Assembly: GCA_016867265.1 (NCBI GenBank)
Contig: VGJW01000011.1
Location: 34,735 to 98,734, forward strand
Length of the DNA: 64,000 bases
DNA from: Candidatus Tanganyikabacteria bacterium
GTDB lineage: Bacteria > Cyanobacteriota > Sericytochromatia > S15B-MN24 > VGJW01
Direction of reading: 5' to 3'
The notes under the pieces were generated by a model, which saw nothing but the letters and a program-made list of their open reading frames with translations, did no database searches and was not told the DNA's origin. Both the position numbers and the translations under genes were made by a program. Below, one piece after another: positions 16,392 to 24,644 of this stretch. The first letter of the stretch is position 1. Each line of letters starts with the position of its first letter.

Positions 16392-17801
16392 ATGGAAGCA
16401 GCCCCCCGCACCGCCCACGGCGCAGCCGTGCTGGCGCAGTTGCGCGAGGCCGTGCGCCGTCCTCGCCGGGAAGGGACCTCACGGCTGCAGACCAGCCACG
16501 CCTCGGGGAAGAGGGCGGATGGCATCGTCCAGCGTCCGGCACCGGGTGTCCTGCTTGCAGCAGGCCATCTCGAGGCGTGGCGGCAGGACGGGATCTCGGC
16601 GCAGGCAACAGGGCGCCACGAGGGTCCGCTCGTCCAAGCAGAGGGACAGGCGTGGGCCAACGCTGCGACCGAGGCCGGCGTACGCCTCGTGGGCGGACTC
16701 GCGGCCATTCCGGGCTTGGCCATCGCCGCCGGCGCCGCCGAGGTCCAGGCCACGGCAAAGGTCGAGGGCGGGGCACAAGGCAAGGCCAAGGTCGGACGCA
16801 GCCTGCTCTCCATCGACGGCTTCATCCACGCCGTTGGTGAAGTTGGCGCGCGTGCCCGGGCCGCCGGCGTGGCCCTGCTTGGCATCGACAGCCTGGGCTT
16901 GCCGGGCTTCGAGTTCGGCGGTGCAGCCGAGGGGATGGCGGGGGCACAGGGCACGGGCCGTGCCGGCCTCGCCGTGTCGTTGCTGGGCCTGATTCGCGTG
17001 CAGGTCAGGGGTCTTGCTCAGGGTATCGCAGGCGCAGCAGGTGCCGCGGCCGCGCACCTCAAGTTCCGGGACGGCGACCTTTCCGTAGGCTTCGGGGCGG
17101 GTGGTGCCGCCGGCGTGGGGGGTGGCGTGGGCACCGAGGTCACCGTCGGGCTGGGCAAGATTCCCCGTGGCATCCTGCAGACAACGGTCGCCCCTATTCT
17201 GCAACTGCCGATGTTCGCCCTGAACACGATCGGCAAGGCCTTGGGCATCAAGGCGCCCGAGGGCCGCGAGATGCCGGTCCTCAAGGAGTGGGACAACTGG
17301 GCCAAGCGCAGCGTTGATCAGGGCCTGAAAGCCGTTGGCGAGGGCTTTGCGGAGATTGGCGAGGATCTGGGTGCCGTGGCTTCCTTCGTGGGAGGTGCTG
17401 TCGTCGACGGCGTCACGGGCGTGGCCAAGGGTGTCGGCAAGGCGGCAGAGGCCGTGGGCGGCGCCGTCGTCGACGGCGTCACGGGCCTCGCCAAGGGAGT
17501 CGGCAAGGCGGCGGAAGCCGTCGGGGGCGTCGTCGTCGGGGCCGTCACCGGTATCGGCAAGGGTATCGCCGCCGTAGGCGAGGGCATCGGAGACGCCATC
17601 GGCAGTCTCTTCGGCAGCAAGAAGCGCCGCAAGGAAGCCGCGGACAAGCCGAACGACGCAACGCAGGCGAAGCCCGCGACCGAGGCCAAGATTCCCGCAG
17701 CATCGGCGCCCCCTGCAACCTCGCCCACCGTACGCGAGGTCCCGCGGCCCGGATCCGGGGATGTGATCCTGCTTCTCGGGAACCTGCCCGCGGGACGCTG
17801 A
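16392..17801 (+). CDS. Gly/Ala-rich protein with glycine-zipper repeats, function unknown
   Basis: 469 residues, no family recognised and no signal peptide. Residues 1-70 are polar and basic. Residues 80-300 are unusually rich in Gly and Ala with short alternating blocks, including a glycine-rich run around 230-250. Residues about 335-395 hold two near-identical 22-residue units (VVDGVTGVAKGVGKAAEA type) and a third divergent one, dense in GxxxG spacing, which often mediates membrane insertion or helix packing. A basic stretch (KKRRK) and an Ala/Pro-rich tail follow. The start follows a Pho-box-like repeat. Opposite-strand frames are shadows. It could be a membrane-active or structural protein; not assigned. 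Confidence 0.7.
   Translation: MEAAPRTAHGAAVLAQLREAVRRPRREGTSRLQTSHASGKRADGIVQRPAPGVLLAAGHLEAWRQDGISAQATGRHEGPLVQAEGQAWANAATEAGVRLVGGLAAIPGLAIAAGAAEVQATAKVEGGAQGKAKVGRSLLSIDGFIHAVGEVGARARAAGVALLGIDSLGLPGFEFGGAAEGMAGAQGTGRAGLAVSLLGLIRVQVRGLAQGIAGAAGAAAAHLKFRDGDLSVGFGAGGAAGVGGGVGTEVTVGLGKIPRGILQTTVAPILQLPMFALNTIGKALGIKAPEGREMPVLKEWDNWAKRSVDQGLKAVGEGFAEIGEDLGAVASFVGGAVVDGVTGVAKGVGKAAEAVGGAVVDGVTGLAKGVGKAAEAVGGVVVGAVTGIGKGIAAVGEGIGDAIGSLFGSKKRRKEAADKPNDATQAKPATEAKIPAASAPPATSPTVREVPRPGSGDVILLLGNLPAGR
17395..17580 (+). repeat. 66-bp tandem repeat within the Gly/Ala-rich gene
   Basis: Two nearly identical copies of 66 bp followed by a diverged third, encoding the VVDGVTG-VAKGVGKAAEAVGG unit. In-frame (22 codons), so copy number could vary without breaking the gene. 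Confidence 0.75.
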
Positions 17802-17805
17802 GTCC

Positions 17806-19188
17806 CTATGCCACCGCCGGCCGCTCCAGCAGGACGACGGTCTCGACGTGCGCGGTCTGGGGAAACATGTCGATGGGCTGGACCCGGGCGACGTGCCAGC
17901 CGGCCGCCACGAAGGCGGACAGATCCCGCGCGAGCGTCGCAGGTTCACAACTGACGTAGACGATACGGCGCGGACGCACGGCCAGCAGGGCGTCGATCAC
18001 CGAGCCTTCGAGGCCCTTGCGCGGTGGGTCCACCAAGACCACGTCAGGCCGCCATCCCCCGGCGACGAGGGTCGGCAGCAGGTCCTCGACCGTGCCCTCG
18101 AGGAAGCGTGCGTGACGCATGGCGTTGCGCGCCGCGTTGGCCCGCGCGTCGACCACGGCGGAGGGCACGACCTCGATGCCGGTGAGTTCGCCGGCATCGC
18201 GCGCCACCGCCAGACCAAGTGCCCCCACCCCGCAATAGGCGTCGAGGACCCGCTCGTCGTGCCGGACCTGCGCCAGACTGCGCACGACCCGGAACAACGC
18301 CGCGGTCTGTTCCGGGTTCACCTGGAAGAAGCTTGTCGCCGCAAGCGAGAAGTCGAGGCCGTCGATGCGCTCGATCACATGCCCGGGGCCGGCGAGGACG
18401 TGGGTCTCACGGCCCAGCAGCTTGTTGCCACCGTCAGGGTGGACATTCAGCACGACCGTCGTCAACCGCGGCATCAAGCGGATGAGCGACTTTGCCCAAG
18501 CACCCCCGTCGGGACTTTCGGAGGTCGTCCCCACGACACCTGCGAGGCACTCGCCCGTACCCGTGGCCACTCGGGCGAAGGCCGAACGCAGCCAGCCCTC
18601 TCCCGTCCGTTCGTCCCGAAGATCACCGGCCAGGGGCGCGAGCGCTTCCTCGAAGGCGGCCCGCAAGGCATCGACGTCCGGATGCTGGATCAGGCAAGCG
18701 TCCGGAACCACCAGGTCATGGCTTCTTGGCGCGAACCAGCCAAGGCGAACCCGAGCGCCCTCGCGGCCCAGCGCCCAATGCGCCTTGGCGCGGTAGCCCC
18801 AGGGGTGGGCCATGGCCAGCACAGGTTCGATGCGCTCCTCCCGCAGCCCCCCGATACGCTCGAGGGCATCGCCGACCAGACCCAGGCGTGCCTGCCCCTG
18901 TGCCTCGTGCGACAGATGCTGCCACGTGCACCCTCCGCAGCGGTCCGCAACGGTGCAAGGCGGGTCAACGCGACCCGGTGACGTTTCCACGATGCTTGTC
19001 ACCAGCGCACGGGCATGGCGCTTCTGCACCGTCAGGACCTTCGCCTCGACCAGGTCGCCCGGCGCCGTACCGGGCACGAAGACGACCTGCCCTGCCACGC
19101 GGGCAAGGCCTTCCCCGCCCGCAACCAGGCGTTCGACGCGCACCGTGAGGCGATCGCCGGGCCTCAAGCGGGCAACCGTGTCATCCAT
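17806..19188 (-). CDS. 23S rRNA (uracil-5-)-methyltransferase, RumA/RlmCD family
   Basis: 460 residues. An N-terminal TRAM domain (GDRLTVRVERLVAGGEGLAR) binds RNA. Four Cys for a [4Fe-4S] cluster are visible: CTVADRCGGC plus one in VVPDACLIQHP. The Rossmann methyltransferase domain has FFQVNPEQT, LDAYCGVGALGLA and DPPRKGL. The catalytic Cys is in VSCEPATLARDL. It transfers a methyl group from S-adenosylmethionine to a uridine in 23S rRNA. The start ATG at 19188 is supported by the TRAM domain; the longer frame reads antisense through the next gene. TACCAT lies six bases upstream. Exact target (U747, U1939 or both) is unknown. Confidence 0.92.
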   Translation of the reverse strand: MDDTVARLRPGDRLTVRVERLVAGGEGLARVAGQVVFVPGTAPGDLVEAKVLTVQKRHARALVTSIVETSPGRVDPPCTVADRCGGCTWQHLSHEAQGQARLGLVGDALERIGGLREERIEPVLAMAHPWGYRAKAHWALGREGARVRLGWFAPRSHDLVVPDACLIQHPDVDALRAAFEEALAPLAGDLRDERTGEGWLRSAFARVATGTGECLAGVVGTTSESPDGGAWAKSLIRLMPRLTTVVLNVHPDGGNKLLGRETHVLAGPGHVIERIDGLDFSLAATSFFQVNPEQTAALFRVVRSLAQVRHDERVLDAYCGVGALGLAVARDAGELTGIEVVPSAVVDARANAARNAMRHARFLEGTVEDLLPTLVAGGWRPDVVLVDPPRKGLEGSVIDALLAVRPRRIVYVSCEPATLARDLSAFVAAGWHVARVQPIDMFPQTAHVETVVLLERPAVA

Positions 19189-19194
19189 GGCAAC

Positions 19195-19200
19195 ATGGTA
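19195..19200 (-). promoter_or_regulatory. Putative -10 element of the rRNA methyltransferase gene
   Basis: TACCAT on the reverse strand, six bases (GTTGCC) before the ATG at 19188; predicted leaderless. It lies just inside the 5' flank of the divergent amidohydrolase gene. Confidence 0.5.
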
Positions 19201-19206
19201 GCCGAG

Positions 19207-20178
19207 ATGGAACGCATCGACGTACACGTGCACATGGTGGATCGAGGGGGCGCAGGCTGTCCCTGCCACGTCTCGCGCCGGATGCGGCACTCCTGGCAAT
19301 TCCGCATCCTCGACCGGATGCTGGCGCATCACGACGTGCGCGACGGCGACAGTTGGGTGGCACGGCTCACGCGATGGCTTGACGAGGCCCAGTACATCGA
19401 TCGGATCGCGCTCTTCGCCCTCGACGGCGCCTACCACGCAGACGGCACGCTCGACTTCGCGAACAGCCCCATGGTCATTCCCAATGCGGTGGTCACCGAA
19501 GTCTGTCGCCAGCACGCCGGCCTGTTGCCCGTCATCTCCATCAATCCGGATCGGGCCGATGCCGTGGCCGAACTGGAACGCTGGGGGCCGCAAGCCGTGG
19601 CGCTCAAGTGGCTGGCCCCCATGCAGCGGTTCCGCCTGGATCGCCTGCGCCACGCGGCATTCATCGACCTGCTGACAGAGCTGCGATTGCCCGTCATCTC
19701 CCACGCCGGCGCGGAGCACACCTTTCCGGCCGCGGTGCAGGAGCTGGGCGATCCCGTGCTGATGGCGCCCCTGCTGGAGCGCGGCATTCCCGTCATCTTC
19801 GCGCACTGCGCGACGGGATCGTTCATGCATCCCCGCTCGGGTCGCCTCGAAGCCTTCCTCAACACGCTTGAACGTTACGACCACGCCTTCGGGGACAGTT
19901 CAGGATTCACCAGCCTGGTCAGGGGTCGCTGGCTCGCGGATCGCCGGCTTGACGGCGTGCGCGAGCGCATCCTGCACGGTTCGGACCTGCCCGTGCCGCC
20001 CATGCCGCTTGCGCTGGCCCCGTGGGTCGGTGCCGGCGAGGCCGTCCGCCTGCAGGCCGTGGCCAACCCCCTCGACCGGGACGTGCTCGCGAAGCGGGCC
20101 ATCGGCGTGCCCGACGCGGCCTTCCTCCGGGCCTCGGCCTTGCTGGCCCCCGGGATCCGACGCGTGAAGGGCCACTGA
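19207..20178 (+). CDS. Amidohydrolase-family metal-dependent hydrolase
   Basis: 323 residues from the ATG at 19207; an ATG at 19195 is also possible. The TIM-barrel amidohydrolase pattern is clear: DVHVH at the N-terminus (first metal pair), SHAGAEH (strand 5 His), FAHCATG (strand 6 His) and HGSDLP (strand 8 Asp). This layout fits the Amidohydro_2 group, which includes decarboxylases and lactonases. It is divergent from the rRNA methyltransferase and 53 bp upstream of ettA. Substrate unknown. Confidence 0.82.
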   Translation: MERIDVHVHMVDRGGAGCPCHVSRRMRHSWQFRILDRMLAHHDVRDGDSWVARLTRWLDEAQYIDRIALFALDGAYHADGTLDFANSPMVIPNAVVTEVCRQHAGLLPVISINPDRADAVAELERWGPQAVALKWLAPMQRFRLDRLRHAAFIDLLTELRLPVISHAGAEHTFPAAVQELGDPVLMAPLLERGIPVIFAHCATGSFMHPRSGRLEAFLNTLERYDHAFGDSSGFTSLVRGRWLADRRLDGVRERILHGSDLPVPPMPLALAPWVGAGEAVRLQAVANPLDRDVLAKRAIGVPDAAFLRASALLAPGIRRVKGH

Positions 20179-20231
20179 CCGCCCTACGCCCTGACGCGGT
20201 ATCATGCCCCCCAGTCGAAGGGGAGGAACCC

Positions 20232-21890
20232 GTGCCCGCCTACCAGTACGTCTACACCATGCATCGCCTGTCCAAGGTGGTGCCACCCAGCCGCAAGGTG
20301 TTCGAGGACGTCACCCTCGCCTTCCTGCCCGGAGCCAAGATTGGCGTGCTTGGCGTCAACGGGGCAGGCAAGTCGACCCTGCTGCGCATCATGGCAGGCG
20401 TCGACCCCAACTACCTCGGTGAAGCCCGCCTGGCCGATGGCGCCACCGTGGGCTACCTGGAGCAGGAACCGCAGCTCGACCCGGCCAAGACCGTCCGCGA
20501 GAACGTCGAGGACGGACTCGCCTACCAACGGGATCTGCTGCGCCGCTTCGAGGAGCTCTCCGCCAACTACAGCGACGAGACAGCCGACGAGTTCCAGAAG
20601 GTCCAGGACGAGATCGAGGCGCTGGACGCCTGGAGCATCGACACCAAGATCGAGATGGCCATGGATGCCCTGCGCGTGCCGGACGGCGAGTCGGACGTGA
20701 CAAGACTGTCGGGCGGTGAACGTCGTCGCGTGGCGCTGTGCCGCCTGCTGCTGTCGGCGCCGGACCTGCTGCTGCTTGACGAGCCTACCAACCACCTCGA
20801 CGCGGAATCCGTCGCCTGGCTCGAGCGCCACCTGCAGGACTACAAGGGCACCGTCGTCGCCATCACCCACGACCGGTACTTCCTCGACAACGTCGCGGGC
20901 TGGATTCTGGAGCTGGACCGGGGCAAGGGCATTCCCTGGGAGGGGAACTACACCTCGTGGCTCGAGCAGAAGCAACGGCGCCTCGAACTCGAGGACAAGC
21001 AGGCGTCGGCCCGGCAGCGCACTCTGGCGCGTGAGCTCGAGTGGGTCCGGATGGCACCGCGCGCCCGCCAGGCCAAGCCCAAGGCCCGCGTCCAGAACTA
21101 CGAGGCCTTGCTGGCCGAGGAGCAGGCGGCGCGCATCGAGGAACTCGAGATGCACATCCCGACGACGCGCAGGCTGGGCAACCTCGTCGTCGAGGGCAAG
21201 GGCCTGACGAAGGCCTACGGGGACAAGCTGCTTTTCGAGGACCTCGACTTCGACCTGCCCCCGGGCGGCATCGTGGGCGTCATCGGTGCCAACGGCGCGG
21301 GCAAGACCACGCTGATGCGGATGATCATGGGCCAGGAACAGCCGGACAACGGTACGTTGCGCGTCGGCGACTCGGTCGAACTCGCCTATGTGGACCAATC
21401 CCGCGACGACCTCATGGCCGACAAGACGGTCTGGGACGAGATCAGCGGCGGCGAGGACAAGCTCAAGCTCGGCAGCCGCGAGATTGCCTCGCGGGCCTAT
21501 GTGGCCAGCTTCAACTTCCGTGGCACGGACCAGCAGAAGAAGGTCGGGGCCCTGTCCGGGGGCGAACGCAACCGCGTCCACCTGGCCAAGCTGCTTCGCC
21601 GCGGCGGCAATGTCCTGCTGCTGGACGAACCGACGAACGACCTCGATGTCGACACCCTGCGCGCCCTCGAGGAGGCCCTCCTGCGCTTCACGGGCTGCGC
21701 CGTCGTCGTCAGCCACGACCGCTGGTTCCTCGACCGGATCGCCACCCATATCCTCGCGTTCGAGGGAGACAGCCGCGTCGTGTTCTTCAACGGCAATTTC
21801 GAAGCCTACGAGGAAGACAAGCGCAAGCGCCTCGGTGCGGACGCCGCGGAACCACGTCGCATCAAGTACCGTCCCCTCGCCCGGTCCTGA
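20232..21890 (+). CDS. ettA: Energy-dependent translational throttle protein EttA (ABC-F)
   Basis: 552 residues, close to E. coli EttA (555). A cytoplasmic ABC-F ATPase that binds the ribosomal E site and gates entry into elongation according to ATP/ADP. Two nucleotide-binding domains: Walker [10 protein letters not shown] and GANGAGKTT, signatures LSGGE in both, Walker [12 protein letters not shown] and [11 protein letters not shown]. The EttA-specific arm [16 protein letters not shown] is present near residue 260. The GTG at 20232 is chosen because GGGAGGA (20221-20227) is well spaced before it. TATCAT at 20200-20205 could be the -10. Confidence 0.95.
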   Translation: MPAYQYVYTMHRLSKVVPPSRKVFEDVTLAFLPGAKIGVLGVNGAGKSTLLRIMAGVDPNYLGEARLADGATVGYLEQEPQLDPAKTVRENVEDGLAYQRDLLRRFEELSANYSDETADEFQKVQDEIEALDAWSIDTKIEMAMDALRVPDGESDVTRLSGGERRRVALCRLLLSAPDLLLLDEPTNHLDAESVAWLERHLQDYKGTVVAITHDRYFLDNVAGWILELDRGKGIPWEGNYTSWLEQKQRRLELEDKQASARQRTLARELEWVRMAPRARQAKPKARVQNYEALLAEEQAARIEELEMHIPTTRRLGNLVVEGKGLTKAYGDKLLFEDLDFDLPPGGIVGVIGANGAGKTTLMRMIMGQEQPDNGTLRVGDSVELAYVDQSRDDLMADKTVWDEISGGEDKLKLGSREIASRAYVASFNFRGTDQQKKVGALSGGERNRVHLAKLLRRGGNVLLLDEPTNDLDVDTLRALEEALLRFTGCAVVVSHDRWFLDRIATHILAFEGDSRVVFFNGNFEAYEEDKRKRLGADAAEPRRIKYRPLARS

Positions 21891-21894
21891 CCTC

Positions 21895-22887
21895 GTGGGG
21901 AACCGCAAGTTCCTCGCAGGGGCCGACATCGGAGGCACGAGCCTCTCGGTCGTCCTCGCGACCCCGCGTGGCCGCATCCTGGCCCGTGCAAAGGGCCTGA
22001 CCCCTCCGCCGCAGGAAGACCCTGCGGCCGTCCTCGACGTGCTCGAGAACCTGCTCAGGCAGTGCGCGGACAAGGCCGGGTGCTCGCTTGAGGACATGTC
22101 CGGGCTCGGAGTCGGCGTACCGGGTGCCGTCGCCCGTGATCGCGGCGTCGTCACGCGTGCCGTCAACCTGGGCTGGCGCGAGGTCCCGTTGGTCACCCTG
22201 CTCGAGTCACGCCACAGGGTCCCGGTCACCCTGGCCAACGACGTGCAGGTCGCCATCGAGGGCGAGCACCGCTTCGGCGCGGCCCAGGGAGCGCGTCAAG
22301 CCGTCGGGATCTGGGTCGGGACAGGCATAGGTGGCGGCCTGATCCAGCAGGGTCGGCTGCACACCGGTGCCTCGGGCGCAGCAGGCGAGATTGGCCACAT
22401 GGTCGTCGCCTCGACCAGCGAGCCCTGTGGCTGCGGCCGTATCGGCTGCGTCGAGGCCCTTGCCAGCAGGACCGCCGTGGAGCGCCACATTCGCGCCCTG
22501 ATGGCCGCGGGCCGGACCTCGGCCATCCCGAGACTGCTGGCCGAGAAGGGGCGCACCCGGATAACCGCCGGCATCATCCGCAAGGCCCTGCTCGAAGGTG
22601 ACGCCGTCGCCCAGGAGGCGATGGCCGAGGCCCAGATCCATCTGGGCACCCTCGTCACCAACATCCTGAACCTGCTCGATCCCGAAGTTGTCGTCATCGG
22701 GGGGGGCTTGGTCCAGAAGCTGGGCGAAAGCTTCGTGGCCCCCGTCCGGGAGCGTGCGCGCGCCGCATGCCTTCGCGGCTGGAAGAGCGACGAGGGCCCC
22801 CGCATCGTGCCCTCTTTGCTCGGGGACGACGCGGGTCCGCTGGGCGCTGCCGCACTGGCCCACGCTCCCGCCGCGCGCAAGCGCTGA
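21895..22887 (+). CDS. ROK-family sugar kinase (glucokinase-like)
   Basis: 330 residues starting at a GTG four bases after ettA, likely cotranscribed. ATP-dependent sugar kinase of the ROK family. Seen: phosphate loop GADIGGTSLSVVL, GLGVGVPGAV, second loop GTGIGGGLI, the ROK zinc signature GEIGHM followed by CGCGRIGCVEALAS, and the adenosine motif VVIGGGLV. There is no N-terminal DNA-binding domain, so it is an enzyme rather than a ROK repressor. Glucose, N-acetylglucosamine or N-acetylmannosamine are possible substrates. Confidence 0.9.
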   Translation: MGNRKFLAGADIGGTSLSVVLATPRGRILARAKGLTPPPQEDPAAVLDVLENLLRQCADKAGCSLEDMSGLGVGVPGAVARDRGVVTRAVNLGWREVPLVTLLESRHRVPVTLANDVQVAIEGEHRFGAAQGARQAVGIWVGTGIGGGLIQQGRLHTGASGAAGEIGHMVVASTSEPCGCGRIGCVEALASRTAVERHIRALMAAGRTSAIPRLLAEKGRTRITAGIIRKALLEGDAVAQEAMAEAQIHLGTLVTNILNLLDPEVVVIGGGLVQKLGESFVAPVRERARAACLRGWKSDEGPRIVPSLLGDDAGPLGAAALAHAPAARKR

Positions 22888-22894
22888 GGCGGCC

Positions 22895-24595
22895 TCAGAC
22901 GGTCAGGCCGGCCGCCCGGCCTGACACGGAGGTTTGCCACTGGCCGAATCGTCGCTTCGCGGCAGCCTCGGCGCGTCCGTCCGGCCGGAAGGCATGATTC
23001 AGGCGCTCCCCCACCAGCAAGGTGGTCTCGCCGGACTCACGCGGACGCTCCCAGCGCACCTTCCATGCATCGCCCACGGCCAGTGCGGCGAGCTTCGCGC
23101 CCGCATCCCCGCCGTCGGGCAGCGTCACGAGGTCTCCACGCTGGATACCGGCCTGCTCGGCGGGCGAAGCGGCATCGACGGCCGCCACCCGCCCCGCGGC
23201 CCCCATCCTGAGCCCCAGCCAAGGCGCCTTTCGGACTTGATGCACCAGGCCAGCGCGACGGGCCAGCGCGGCCCAGTCCGGATCTGCGTGGTCGCGCAAC
23301 CAGACCGCGAAGAAGGGCTCCAGCCCCGGAACCAGCGCGCACGCCATCTCCTCCGCGGCCGCGGGCTCCCAGGGACGGACGTCGCCGAACTTCTGCCACA
23401 TGGCGCGCATCATGTCATCCAGGGACAGGCGATCCGCCGAGCGCTCGCGCATCTCATTGTCCAATGCCCACGCCATCAGGGCACCCTTCAGGTAATAGTT
23501 GACGGCGCCATTCCAGCGATCATCCATGAAGTTCCACGTGATGAAGCTGGACTCGGCCAGCGTGGTGACCTTGCGTCCCGGCATCCCCTCGAGGGCGGTG
23601 ACGAGCCCCCCCAACTGGCGGGTCCACGCCGTCGGCGTCATCAATCCCGTGCGCAGCATGATCAGGCTGGCGTAATACTCCGTGCAGCCCTCGACCACCC
23701 AGAGTCCTCGGGTGTGGCCGGGCCGCCAGTAGTCGCCCCCCCGCTCGAGCCCAACGGGCGACATCCGCCGGCCGTTCCAAGCGTGGAAAACCTCGTGGGC
23801 GACCATGGTCAGGAAACCCTCGAGATCACCGTCCAGGCCGAGCGGCCCTTGCATGGTCATCGCGTCACGATGCTCGAGGCCGTTCAGGAAGCCGGGTTCC
23901 TCGCACTCGTGGAAGATCGCCTGGTAGCGGTCGAAGGGCACGTCGCCGAACAAGGCGGCAATCTCGCCCCCAAGCCGTCCCATGGTGCCGGCGAGGTCGG
24001 GCAGCATGGCCCCGATCCGGGGGTCCCCGGGGCCAAGGACATCATGATGGACCACCTGCCAAGTGACACCGTGAGACGTGGCTTCCGCCTCCTCGTGCCA
24101 GCGCCCGGCCTCGATGGGCGCCTCGATGAGCGTATCCCAGTCCCGGGCATGCCAGCCCCCCGCCGTCTTTGGGAGATTCCAGGCCACGCGCCAGCCCGGC
24201 GACAGCGCCAGGCGCACCTCCGCCGGCCAATCCCGGCACTCGCGAATCCCCAGCCAGAGAACCTGCCCACAGGCGTGCAGATGCCCCGCATCCAGCTGCC
24301 CCTGATGAATCATCAGCTTGTCGAGGAAGACCTCGTAGTGCACGACAAGTCCGCGGGAGGCATCGGCGACACGCCACGCGTGCAGGTCGAGTCGCTCCGG
24401 TGCGACCGGTGTCCCGTCGGGTTCCGTGACCTGCAAGCCACGCAGGTTCCGGGCGTGGTCGACGACTTTGTAGGCACCGCCGGTCCATGAGGCCATGGCA
24501 AGTGTCAGCGGCCCACCATGGGGCGGCACCTCCATGCGGACGCGCGCCCGGTGGGTATGGGGCCTCGTCGCCTCGAGCTGATATCGGACAGTCAT
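22895..24595 (-). CDS. M61-family glycyl aminopeptidase with PDZ domain
   Basis: 566 residues from the ATG at 24595. An N-terminal beta domain (residues 1-160), a gluzincin catalytic domain with MVAHEVFHAWNGRRMSP (HExxH) and third ligand Glu in WVVEGCTEYYA, then a PDZ domain (about 470-545) with SPAEQAGIQRGD. No signal peptide is seen from this start, so probably cytoplasmic. The start is chosen because TACCCT lies eight bases upstream and the longer frame would overlap the promoter of the divergent SNF2 gene. A perfect 10-bp hairpin (22902-22925) lies at the 3' end within the coding sequence. Confidence 0.9.
   Translation of the reverse strand: MTVRYQLEATRPHTHRARVRMEVPPHGGPLTLAMASWTGGAYKVVDHARNLRGLQVTEPDGTPVAPERLDLHAWRVADASRGLVVHYEVFLDKLMIHQGQLDAGHLHACGQVLWLGIRECRDWPAEVRLALSPGWRVAWNLPKTAGGWHARDWDTLIEAPIEAGRWHEEAEATSHGVTWQVVHHDVLGPGDPRIGAMLPDLAGTMGRLGGEIAALFGDVPFDRYQAIFHECEEPGFLNGLEHRDAMTMQGPLGLDGDLEGFLTMVAHEVFHAWNGRRMSPVGLERGGDYWRPGHTRGLWVVEGCTEYYASLIMLRTGLMTPTAWTRQLGGLVTALEGMPGRKVTTLAESSFITWNFMDDRWNGAVNYYLKGALMAWALDNEMRERSADRLSLDDMMRAMWQKFGDVRPWEPAAAEEMACALVPGLEPFFAVWLRDHADPDWAALARRAGLVHQVRKAPWLGLRMGAAGRVAAVDAASPAEQAGIQRGDLVTLPDGGDAGAKLAALAVGDAWKVRWERPRESGETTLLVGERLNHAFRPDGRAEAAAKRRFGQWQTSVSGRAAGLTV
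22902..22925. terminator. Hairpin between convergent ROK and M61 genes
   Basis: GTCAGGCCGG and CCGGCCTGAC form a perfect 10-bp stem with loop CCGC just downstream of the forward ROK gene; it lies inside the last codons of the reverse M61 gene. No T-run. Confidence 0.45.
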
Positions 24596-24603
24596 GGCCT
24601 GAC

Positions 24604-24609
24604 AGGGTA
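24604..24609 (-). promoter_or_regulatory. Putative -10 element of the M61 gene
   Basis: TACCCT on the reverse strand, eight bases before the ATG at 24595. Confidence 0.4.
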
Positions 24610-24628
24610 CCGCAAGGGGTGAGCGTGC

Positions 24629-24634
24629 TACCAT
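24629..24634 (+). promoter_or_regulatory. Putative -10 element of the SNF2 gene
   Basis: TACCAT ten bases before the ATG at 24645. The alternative ATG at 24633 would overlap this element. Confidence 0.4.
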
Positions 24635-24644
24635 GGACCCTCCC

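Noticed and set aside
16479..17948. 489-residue reverse-strand frame opposite the Gly/Ala-rich gene
   Set aside because: Composition is erratic and it would overlap the rRNA methyltransferase end; the forward frame has ordered repeats and a promoter-like block in front.
19189..19884. N-terminal extension of the rRNA methyltransferase
   Set aside because: The extension reads antisense through the amidohydrolase gene; the TRAM domain begins at the ATG at 19188.
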